A stretch of 64,000 nt of DNA from Sarcocystis neurona. Taxonomy: Eukaryota; Apicomplexa; Conoidasida; Eucoccidiorida; Sarcocystidae. The notes beneath the pieces are model-generated. The model did not search any database and was not told the origin of the DNA. It saw only the letters and a program-made list of their open reading frames with translations. Where the stretch lies: assembly GCA_000727475.1 (NCBI GenBank), contig KL647298.1, positions 2,993,232 through 3,057,231 of the forward strand, given 5' to 3'. A program made the position numbers and the translations under genes. This document shows positions 39,201 to 51,000 of this stretch, piece by piece (position 1 is the stretch's first letter; each line of letters starts with the position of its first letter).

Positions 39201-40236
39201 GAGAGGCGGGCTGCAACACGTTTCCCCCGGGTTCTACTGCTGCTGCTGTTTCTTCTGATGCTGCTGCTCTTCCGTCTTCTTCTGCGTCGCAGCCGCGTCC
39301 ATTTGACGTGTACGGAGGGGAGTTGTTTGAGCTGCTGCTGCAAATCATTCGTCTGCCGGTGGTGAAGCGAGCGACGCGAGGCAGCAGAAGAAGCAGCAGC
39401 AGCAGTGAAGAACAGCAGCAGCAGGGAAGAGAAGGAGCAACGGGATGTTCTGCGGCGACGAAAGCGCGGGCGATCGGCGTGGTGGGAGGACTTGTGAGAG
39501 GAACCAGCGAAAAGATATGGGAGCAGCACTTGCCGGCGTTAGTCGCAGAAATCCTTCGGCAGATGGACGATCCCCTGGGAGCCGCAGGAGGCGACGCAGC
39601 AGCAGCAGCAGCAGAAGCGCTCGAAGGAGGTGCAGCAGCGTCAGGGAGCAGGCCGGGAAGGGGCAGCCACGTGGCAGACGAAAAAGAAGAAGAAGAAATG
39701 AAGGACGAAGAAGAAGATGGACTCGATGGAAGTTTACATGAAATACGAAATGAAGCGTTCACCTGTTTTGGGGACATCTGCACAGCTCTCAGAGGGAAAT
39801 TCGCAGTATTCGTACAAGTACGACGCCACACACTTTCTTCTTCTTATCTCTCTTTCGCTGTCGCAGCAGCACTGCATGCTGTATATATATATATGCATGT
39901 ATATATACATATATATCTCTAGGTGGACGAGCACACAAGTGACTTCCACGTGCATGCGGAGTCGTTTGGCTGCTGCTTTTTTTTTTGTTCTCACTTCGCG
40001 TTTCTGGTGAGGTAACACTCATTTGTTTGCTTTTTGCCGCTGTCCTTGCAGCTTTCCTGTCCTCTTCTTATTCTTGTTTATCATCTTTTCTTCTCCTCCT
40101 TCGTCGCGTGCTGAGGCTTTCCTGGCGTTGCCGCTGCGGCTGCTGCTTTGCTGCTGCTGCTTCGTTCTTCCGCGTGCTGGAGCTCCCCGTCCGTCTCCGC
40201 TGCTGCTGCCACCGCTGCTGTTGCTGCCACCGCTGC

Positions 40237-40271
<35 letters not shown>

Positions 40272-43200
40272 TTACTGCTGCTGCTATTGCTGCTGCTGCT
40301 ATTGCTGCTGCTGCTATTGCTGCTGCTGCTATTGCTGCTGCTGCTATTGCTGCTGCTGCTATTGCTGCTGCAATTGCTGTTGCTGCTGCTATTGCTGCTG
40401 CAGTTGCTGTTGCTGCTGCAATTGCTGTTGCTGCTGCAATTGCTGTTGCTGCTGCAATTGCTGTTGCTACTGCTATTGCTGTTGCTACTGCAATTGCTGT
40501 TGCTACTGCAATTGCTGTTGCTGCTGCTATTGCTGCTGCAGTTGGTGTTGCTGCTGTTTTTGTGCATGCGGTGTATTAGGAGGTGATGGTGCGGATCTTC
40601 GCTTCTCTTTATTCGACCGACGGCGTTCTGGCAAAAGCAGCAGCAGGCCCGTCTGCAGGAGCGGCAGCGGAAGGCGATGGATGCAGCAGCAGTGGGGCAG
40701 CAGCAGGTGCAATTCTTCGGCGCAGCGGAGACGGAGACGGAAAAGAAGTCGAAGACGAAGAAGAGTTCCACACACTTTGCGTCCGGGACGGTTATATTGA
40801 TGAAGTAGAATCTGCTGCGGTTTGTCTCAAAATTATATGGGAGTGCTGCGGCGCCTCGTCTCTTCAATATCTAGAGAAGTAAATTTCTCTCTACATTCTT
40901 TCTCACCGACACATCAAATAAAAATACATTTCTCTCCCATTTCTTCTCTTCTCTTTTGTGTGTATGTCTCTCCTTCATTTCTCTGTCTCTCTATATGTAT
41001 ACATATATGCCTGTACTTTGATAGAATAAATACAGACAGGCATATATATATATATACATAGATTGACTTGTATATATATATATATATATATGCATACGGG
41101 TAGACAGAGAAATACAGATAGGTGCGTATATATATATGCGTGTATATATATACATATATATATATATATAGTCTCCGGGAAGATACATCTGCGTACATCT
41201 GCGTATCCTTGAGCTGTCTTGTTCGTCGTTAGAGGAGCCACAGATGTGCGTCGGCGAATATCTGCATATATATGTATGGTTGTGTTTATATGTATATACA
41301 TTCAACAGGTGTCTTTATATCAATGTAGACATATATGTCTATATAAATATTTCAAGAGATGCCTTTGTATATCAACACCCAAGGGGGTGTGTCTCCGTCG
41401 CTGATATTCACTTCAACTCTATAGATAAGCCCACACAAATATTTATATATGCAGATGAGACAGATATATAGACAGACATATGTACGGTGTGTACATATAC
41501 AGATAGAGGAAGGCAGATTCACACACATATAGATAGGTATGTGTATCCTTTTTTTATCGAGCCGCATGCATGTATATATGTGCGTCTATCGATACGCATG
41601 CATATGTGAAGTCCCTCTCAGTATATTTCTCCATCTGTGTGTATACATATATATATATATATATATACGCATACACATACATGTATATACATGAGTGTAT
41701 ACAGATAGATAGATAGAGAATCATATATGCAGCCAGGTTAAAAAGCCGTGTATATATATATGTGTATATGTATGTGGATAGATAAATGTATGCAGTCACG
41801 TAGACAGAGAAACGTCAAGCGATGCATATACGTATATGTTCAGGAGAGGGGGGGGGGTCGGAAGGGGACGCCTTTTATTAAATTTTTGTTCGGTGAGACT
41901 GGCGGCTGCCTTTTTTTTCTTCCTGTGGAGCAGAAGCGTTGAAGCGGTGGAGATGCTGCAGAGCCACTTTTACGACGCGCTGAAGCAGAAGTCCTGTTTT
42001 CTAGCGAAGGCCATTTTATGTACGACGCATGCAGCAGCAACAGGCCACGCGGTCAGCAAAAGAAGTCAGAAGTACAACTTTTCTCCTGCTGTTCGCAATC
42101 TCTGGCAACAGCGTCTCTGGCCGGCGATGCATGCGCTGATTCATGAGGTACGCCAATCACAAGATTGACATATATATGCTCACACACCGGCACCCAGGAA
42201 ATAAAGGTAAATAGATATAAAGAGAGAGAAGTGAATCCCTGGATATAGACACATAGGTAGATACAGGTAGATATATAGATAGGTCCATAGATATAGATAT
42301 ATAGGGGTGGATATAGATACAGATATAGAGGTGTGGATATAGCTATAGATATATAGGTGTGGATATAGGTATAGATATAGGGGCGTGGATATAGTTATAG
42401 ATATATAGATTGGTACATAGGTATAGATATATAGGGGCGTGGATATAGATATAGATATATAGGGGCGTGGATATAGATATAGGTATAGAGGTGTGGATAT
42501 AGATATGGATATAGAAGTAGACATAGAAAGAAGTAGAAGTAGACATAGAAAGAAGTGGATCTCTGGATATAGACAGACAGGTGGATAAAGATAGATATAT
42601 AGATAGGTCCATGGAGATAGATATAGAGGTGTGGATATAGATATATAGAGAGAAGTAGATTTCTGTATATAGACACATAGGTAGATACAGGTAGATATAT
42701 AGATTGGTACATAGATATAGATATATAGATAGGCCCATAGATATAGATATATAGGTGTGGATATAGGTATAGATATAGGGGCGTGGATATAGTTATAGAT
42801 ATATAGATTGGTACATAGATATAGATATATAGGGGCGTGGATATAGATATAGAAGTAGATAGACATAGAGTAGATGTATGTAGATGTGGATAGACAGATA
42901 AGGATAGAAATACATATAGATAGATATAGATGGCTAGTGAGAGATAGAGGTATAGGTAGATGAAGAAGGATATACAAACATAGATATAAGTATAGATGAT
43001 AGATATTAGTAGAGGTAGATATCAATGGAGATATAGAGATGGGTGTAGACATTAATATATGTATAGTAGGTGTAGGTAGACACATATATATAGACACAGG
43101 TATATATATATAGGTGGAAACGCAGATAGATTAATGGATAGGTGTAGGTGAATAAATAGAGAAGGAGATAAATATAGACAAATTTAGATAGGATAGGGAG

Positions 43201-43761
43201 AAGGAGATTATAAGCAAAATATACGGCGAGACACACAAGTGGCAGGGATACAGATGATAGGGACACCGATAGAAGGCGATACATAAAAGGGAAAAGCAGT
43301 GGATCATGCGTACATATATACATATGCCTACACACATACATATATATATATATGTCTTCCATATATATATATATATATAACATAAAGAGGAGTGTGAAGT
43401 AGAAATGTATATATATATATAGGTAGAGAGAAGAAAATGTTATACGTAGTAAACGTCCATATATATATAGAGAGAGAGCGAGAACGAGAAAGAGAGAAAG
43501 TGAGAGATGTAGAGCTTTATGTATATGCATATATACTTCGGCGTGCATCTCCCTCTCTTTGTCCATATGTGTGTATATACAGAAAGAGGAAAAGAGAGAG
43601 AAAGAGAGAGAAATTGGTTGATATAAAGAGTGAAGGAGATCTGGTGGAGCAGACGCGGGTGTTTGGGGAGAAAAATCTACTTTTTTGTGAGTAAATGAAC
43701 TGCGATGCGCATCGGTGCTGTTGCTGCTGTCGCTGCTGCTGTCGCTGCTGTTGCTGCTGTC

Positions 43762-43795
<34 letters not shown>

Positions 43796-45051
43796 TTGCT
43801 GCTGTTGCTGCTGCTGTTGCTGCTACTGTTGCGACTGTTGCTGCTGCTGCTATTGTTGCGACTGTTGTTGCTGCTGTCGCTGCTGTTGCTGCTGTTGCTG
43901 CTGCTGTTGCTGTTGCTGTTGGTACTTTGGTTCGACGGCGGGATGCAGGAAACGGATAAGGCGACTGTGGCTGATGGGTGTACGGCGTTGGGATTACTCG
44001 CGGAAGAAGTTGGGCCGGCGATTTTCTTCTCTGCTGCGATGCGGGACGGAGTTGTTGCTGATCTGCTCCTCCTCCTCGACAAAAAACATCCCTGCCAAGT
44101 TCTGCAGGACGTTGACGATGTAAAAACGAGTGCTCTTTTATTCTTCGACATGCGTTGCTTCTTCTGTCTCCGTCTCTTTCTCTCATTTTGTGTCTCTCCG
44201 TCTCTCTGCGTTCCCGCACACATCTCCGAAGCGACCAACACAGAGACTGACAGAAAAAGAGAAAAACACACAGAAATAAAAACAAAGACAGAAGGACAGT
44301 AAGAGAGACGAAGAACAAAAGAAAAGAGAGGGAAACATATATATATATATATAAGTAGAAACATATATATATATATATATATATCAGTAGAAACATATAT
44401 ATATATATATATATATACTATNNNNNNNNNNNNNNNNNNNNNNNNNNNNNNNNNNNNNNNNNNNNNNNNNNNNNNNNNNNNNNNNNNNNNNNNNNNNNNN
44501 NNNNNNNNNNNNNNNNNNNNNNNNNNNNNNNNNNNNNNNNNNNNNNNNNNNNNNNNNNNNNNNNNNNNNNNNNNNNNNNNNNNNNNNNNNNNNNNNNNNN
44601 NNNNNNNNNNNNNNNNNNNNNNNNNNNNNNNNNNNNNNNNNNNNNNNNNNNNNNNNNNNNNNNNNNNNNNNNNNNNNNNNNNNNNNNNNNNNNNNNNNNN
44701 NNNNNNNNNNNNNNNNNNNNNNNNNNNNNNNNNNNNNNNNNNNNNNNNTATATATATATATATATATATATCAGTATAAACATACATATATATATACATA
44801 TATGTGTATATGTATATAGTAATAGTATGCGTCTCTCCCTCTCTCTCTATATGTATATACATATATATATATACATATATATGTATATAATAGAAGTATG
44901 TCTCTCTCCCTCTCTCTCTATATATGTCTATACATATATATTTACATACATATATATGTGTATAATAGAAGTATGTCTCTCTCTCTCTCTGTCGCTCCCT
45001 CTCTATTCATATATATGTGTATACTAGAAGTATATCTACTTTTTTTTTTTT

Positions 45052-45084
<33 letters not shown>

Positions 45085-48000
45085 GTACGTATGTATATAT
45101 GTATATACTGGAAGTGTCTCTCCTTCTCTCTCTGTCTCTATATGTGTGTATATATATATATGCATGTACGTATATATATGTATACATACTACAAGTGTCT
45201 CTCTCTCTCTCTCTATATGTATATACTAGAAGTATATATATATGTATATACTAGAAGTGTATATATATATACACACACTAGAAGTATATATATATATACT
45301 AGAAGTGTCTCTCCTTCTCTGTCTCTCTCTCTCTCTATATATATATGTATATGTATGTATATATATATGTACATAAATACAAGTGTCTTTCCTTCTCTGG
45401 TCTCTCTCTCTCTATACATGTATATACTAGAAGTGTGTATATGTATATATGTATATACTAGAAGTGTCTCTCTCTCTCTCTCTATGTACACATATATGTA
45501 TGTATATATATATACATAAATACAAGTGTCTTTCCTTCTCTCTGCTCTCTCTCTCTCTATGTATATACTAGAAGTGTATATATATATATGTATAGACTAC
45601 AAGTGTCTCTGCTTCTCTCTCTCTGTATATATGTATATATATATATACTAGACGTGTGTCTTCTTTTTTTTATATACACATATATGTATGTATACATATA
45701 GACTAGAAGTGTCTCTCCTTCTCTGTCTCTGTGTCTCTCTCTCTCTATATGTGTTTACGAATCTCCTTATACGTGTGTTTAGAGAGATACAAAGGAAGAG
45801 AAAGAAACAAAAAGAGGCAAAGATATATATAAATATACATATGTATATATATAAATAGATGTGTATATGTCCATGCAAATATATATATATAATAGAACAT
45901 TTCCTTCTATATGTATATATATATACGGTGAGTAATAGAGGAACGCGTAGGGCTATCGGTCTATATACAAATACAAATTTAATATATATACGTATATATG
46001 TGTATATGTCTGTAACTACCGATTGTTTGAGTTTGTTTCTATCTCTTCGTCCCAGTTCGTTTTCTACTCCGTTTCTGTCTTCGTTTCTTCTTCTCCATCC
46101 GTTTACATTTCTGCCTGGGTGGGTCTTCCTCTATTACGAGAGTGTGTCTGTTCTTCTACGTATAATAATATATCAAGGGCAGGCGCATGGTTCTCTCTCT
46201 CTCTCTCTTTCTGTATATATGTATATAGAAGCATTCGTCTCTTTATACATATCTGTCTACACATACATATATGTATGTGTACGGAGGAAGAGTATGTATG
46301 TGCGGGTAGTTCTATTCTTTTTGTATATCTTCTGTAAAAGGATACTTTTCATGGATTTCTTGGATGCACATATCAGCAAATGTATATCTATCTATGTGTA
46401 CTCATATATATATATGCACCTATGTATTTCTCTGCTTTTATACACATTTATGTGCATGTATATTTATATGTAAAGTTCTGTGTATGGGGGGGATGACCGT
46501 CGAAATTTGAATGGTGCTGACGCCTCCACTCTTCTTCGGCGCTGGCGCCTCCACTCTTCTTCGGCGCTGGCGCCTCCACTCTTCTTCGGCGCTGGCGCCT
46601 CCACTCTTCTTCGGCGCTGGCGCCTCCACTCTTCTTCGGCGCTGGCGCCTCCACTCTTCTTCGAGGCCTCTTTCGTATGTCTCTTTTCCGACGATACATT
46701 TATAGACCCGTCTCTCCGTACAAGCAATAAGACGTTTTACTTTCTATTTGTATCTCTTTTTGTTCTTCTCCTTTTCACCCTTTCTGTTCTTCGTGCCTCT
46801 CCCCCTGTTTTCGCCCTTTCTGCCTGTCGCTGTCTGCGCGATGAGTGTCCGCCTTCCTCACTGTATATATATGTGTGTGTATACGTATATATGTCTATAT
46901 GCATATATATACAGAGAGAGAGGTGCACATATATATATGTAGAGAGGGAGAAAGCGGCGCATATACGTGTGTCTATGAATATGTGTATATATGTATATGT
47001 GTGTGAAAGTACTTTGAAGAACTTGTTTGTGTGTGTGTTTGTTTGTGACGTGGATGGGACGCAAATGCAGGACGATGATTCTCGACAAGAAGAAGAGGCA
47101 CTTTTCGAGGGAGTCTCGCTGCTGATTTGCGGAATGGCGCATGCAGCAGCAGCAACGACGCAACAGCAGCAGCAACAGCAGCAGCAACAGCAGCAACAGC
47201 AGCAACAGCAGCAGTATCACCTTGCGACAGGCGAGACGGCCGTGATGAATCCGACTTCCTTTTTACTGCTTTTTAAACGCCTGCATCCTCATCTTCTTCG
47301 TCTCGCCACACACCAGGAGTCTCGCGCATACGCTGCAAATGGTCTCGGCTGTCTTGCAGAGGTATTCCCGCCTTCCCCACACGCATGCGTTCTGCGCCTC
47401 TCCCCGTCTCCCTCTCCGGCCTTCTCTTCTTCTCCTTTTTGTCGCCCTCTCTCTGTCCCTCTCTCCGTCTCTTCTTCTCTGCCACGTCTTTTCTCCGGCC
47501 TTCTTTTGCTTGACTGCCTCGCCGTCTCCGTGTCTCCGTGTCTCTGTCTCTGGCTGTGTGTCTCTCTACATATATATGTGCATGCGTATACGTCTGTGTC
47601 TCCCTATGTGTGTGTAGCCGGTAGTTGGTTGTTTAGAGATATATATGGAGAAAAATATGTCAAGAGTCTGGGAAGACAGATGAGAATAGTGGCACTCTTG
47701 GCAGAAGAAGAAAATAGGTGGACGTCGTTTTTTTCCGGCTCTGAATCAAAGAGACACTCTCAATCATGCAGCATCCTCTTGCCAGCACACAAATATCCCA
47801 TTCTCCAAAATGCGCCTACACATATATATGTATGTTTGTATATATATGTCTCTATATGAACATATGTATGTATATATCTATACATATAGAGATACATATA
47901 TGTGTATGTAAAGAACTTCGAGTAACATCTGACGAAGTACATCAGTCCCACTGCTGCCCGTATCAGCGGGTCTCAATCCATAGAAGTGTATATGTGTATA

Positions 48001-51000
48001 TATATGTGTATGTACGTATATTTGTATGTATAAATACATATATATATATGTATGTATACGTATGTATGTGTAGGTAGGTATACGCACAAGGATTTCCAGG
48101 AGTGCCTATAGCTGCGCGTTTCGGTCCACATATATGTGTGTGTGTATATTTATACGTATGTGTACGTGTGCATATATAGATAGGAGTGTGTGTGTGTGTG
48201 TGTGTGTGCAAATTTGAGCAGTTGAGTTTGTACGTCTAAGAAGTAGAGGAGAGAGCTGCGACGGGGAGGCGGTGCTGCTGCTGCTGCTGTGTGGGGAAGA
48301 CACTGCCTTCTCGTTTTCTTCCTTCTGGACTTGACGTCCTCTTTTCTGCAGGTCTTCCTGGCGATGGGGGAGCACGCGAAAGTTTTTGCTGCCGACCCGA
48401 AATTCTTGCATGCGATAGTCAAGGGCGTGAAGCAAGAGGAAGACGAGGACTATCGACGCAACGCATGCTACTGTCTCGGTGTCATATACGAGGTACTTCT
48501 TCTGCTCTCTTTTTCTTCTCTTCTTCTTGCGAGAGGATAGCTGCGTACAGGGGACTTTTCCGTCTCCTCTTCTTCTTCTTCTTGACAATATGTGCATGCG
48601 AAAGACCTTTCCTTTCCTATCCTTCCCTTCTTGATATGGTATACATATATATGGGGAACTTCGCCTTTTCTCTCTTGTCCCCTGTACTGCCTTTCCTTCT
48701 TCACAGTATACACCTATATATATATGAGAGACTGAAAGTGCTTCATAGTGTCTCCCTTCTTTTCCGTCTCCACATATCTGCTGCGTTTCCTTCTTGGAAG
48801 CTGCCCGTCCCTTCGCTCGCCATCTCCTTCGGTCCCCTTCGCCATCGTCCTTTTCTTCGTATCTTCCGCGGTCAGTTTTCCTCTCCTGTATGTGTGTGTG
48901 TGTGTGTCCGCATGCGCAATTTGCGGCCCGTCTTCTTCCCGCCGGTGAACCTCTTCTTCTGTCATTTCCTAGGAGTTCCATGCCGGTGGTAGCAGCGTTT
49001 TGACGGAAGCTGCACCCTGCGTTGCGGCCACGGCTGTTCGGTGGTGTACGTACACCTGGAAGAGAGACCGAGGCTGAGGAGAGGAAAAGAGAGGGCGACA
49101 GAAAAACAGGCATATGTGCGTGGGCACCGGGAAGTTTGTGTGTCTGTGTGGAAGGGCTTTTCATGCCAACACAGACTCGGCGACTGCTGCAGCAGCGGTC
49201 ATCAAGACAGCGTCTGGTGGACGTACACTGCGTTTGCGCGCGAAAACTGCGGTGTACGTACACTCCGTGGGGCTGCTGGTGTGCTGTCCCGTCTTGTGCA
49301 TCAACGAAGGCGTTTGTGTCACGTGGCGACAATCTCGTATGTTTTTCTGTTGCTTCCAAGAAGTCAGGTGTACGTACACCCCCCTTTGGTAAGCACTACG
49401 TGGCTAGCTGCACACACAAATTTAAACCTGCTACCACGCTGCTGGGTTTTTACTACCGGGCTGCTGCGGCTGTTATCAACGTGCGGTGGCTCTTATTACT
49501 ACGCTCCCGCTGCTGCTGCTCGGCGTGTGCCGCTTCGCTGCTGCAGCTGCTTCGGCTGCTCTGCTGCTGCTGTTGCTGCTGCTAGGCGCGTGCTGTGCCA
49601 CATCGCTGTTACCTCTTGTGTCCTGCTGTTGCTGCTACGCTGCTCCTGCCGCGACGCTGCTGCTGCTGTTGTTGGCGTACTGCAGCGGCTGCTGCTGCGG
49701 TGCTGCTGCTGCCGTTGTTGGCCTGCTGGTGCTGCTGCTGCGACGCTGTACCTGCTGTTGCTGGCCTGCTGCTGCTGCTGTTGGTCACAGGTGGCTTCAA
49801 CGGAGCCGGCGGTGCAAGCGAAGACAGAAGAATTTCTCTGGGCCCTCAACACCGTCTTTCGCAGCAAAGAAGTATGTCTCTCTCTCTCTATATATATATA
49901 GTTCCTGCGAACATGAGTAAATTCAAGCAAGTATATGCCTGCATATACACACATATATATGTGTATATATGCATTTCTTCCTTCTTGTGTTTCTACGTAT
50001 ATAGTTGAATAGATGTAGGGATCTGTTTCTCTCTGTGTGTAAATCTACGTCTGGATTCAGGTATGTGAATACTCATATATATGTGTACGTGAATGTGCCA
50101 GGATTGAGGAGACTACTGCGTTGTCCACGAGAATGAGCTGCTGCTGCTGTTTGTTGATCCTCCGAGGAGGAGACCTTCCTTGGACCCTACCGTCGCACAG
50201 GGACACCTTTCTATCGAAATGCCCTCCTCCTTCTTTTCACAAGTTTCCAACCCCGTCTTGCCTTCTGTCCTTCGGCCTCCATTTATTCTTCTCGCAGATG
50301 CGAGGATGGAGAAGTTTTTGGCGAGGACGTACCTCTCGCGAGTTGACGGGGGGAGGACTGCGGCTCACTTCTGTGCCGACGAAAGTTTCTCCTTTTCTGT
50401 CGAAGAGGTGGCTGCTGCTCCCTCTTTTCACCTCCCCGTCTCCGTGTCTCCGTGTGGAATTTGCTGCTTCTGTGTCTCCGTCTCCTTCTCTGTCTCGTCT
50501 CCTCATGAAGACGCATGCGCTTCATGGCGCTGCCTTCGCCAGTGCCACCGTCTGCACCTGCTGCCCTTTTTTGAGCGCATCCCTCTCCCTTCCTACGCAA
50601 ACGTCTCTATATACATATCTGTGTTTCGTCTTCCTCTATAGATACATTCAATTCTTTGTATACATATATATGTATTTGTCTCGCTCTCTCTGTCTCTATG
50701 TACATATATGTATATATATCTGCATGTGTGTGTGTGTGTGTGTGTGCATGCGTGTGTCTGTCTGTCTATATATATATATATATACACATGTATGCCTTTT
50801 TATGTACGTATACATCCATACGTATATAGATATGTACATGTGAATGTGTCTATCTATATCTATATATAGGTTATTCACCTTACACATATAGGTATATATA
50901 TACGTTTACGTCTGTCTCCCCCTGTGTTCCTTTCTCTTGTATTGGAAATGTTGATGTGCTGCGATGGTGGTGCGGGCGCTTGTGGAAGAAACGCGGTTTT

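Noticed and set aside
38659..39831. 390-residue minus-strand frame
   Set aside because: Antisense shadow of importin exon 9; its Ala/Ser/Arg runs mirror the CAG-encoded runs of the plus strand.
42180..43097. 305-residue minus-strand frame rich in Ser, Ile, Tyr
   Set aside because: Product of the GATATAG minisatellite.
43006..44862. 618-residue minus-strand frame spanning the N gap
   Set aside because: It runs through the gap and through TATA and CTG/GCA arrays; composition is Tyr/Ile/Ser/Ala noise and it is antisense to importin exon 12.
46521..46663. CRISPR-like regularly spaced repeat
   Set aside because: Copies are directly adjacent 25-mers without spacers in a eukaryotic intron; it is a minisatellite.
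48106..49359. 417-residue minus-strand frame
   Set aside because: Antisense to importin exon 14 and to pyrimidine-rich intron; Arg/Lys/Glu composition noise.
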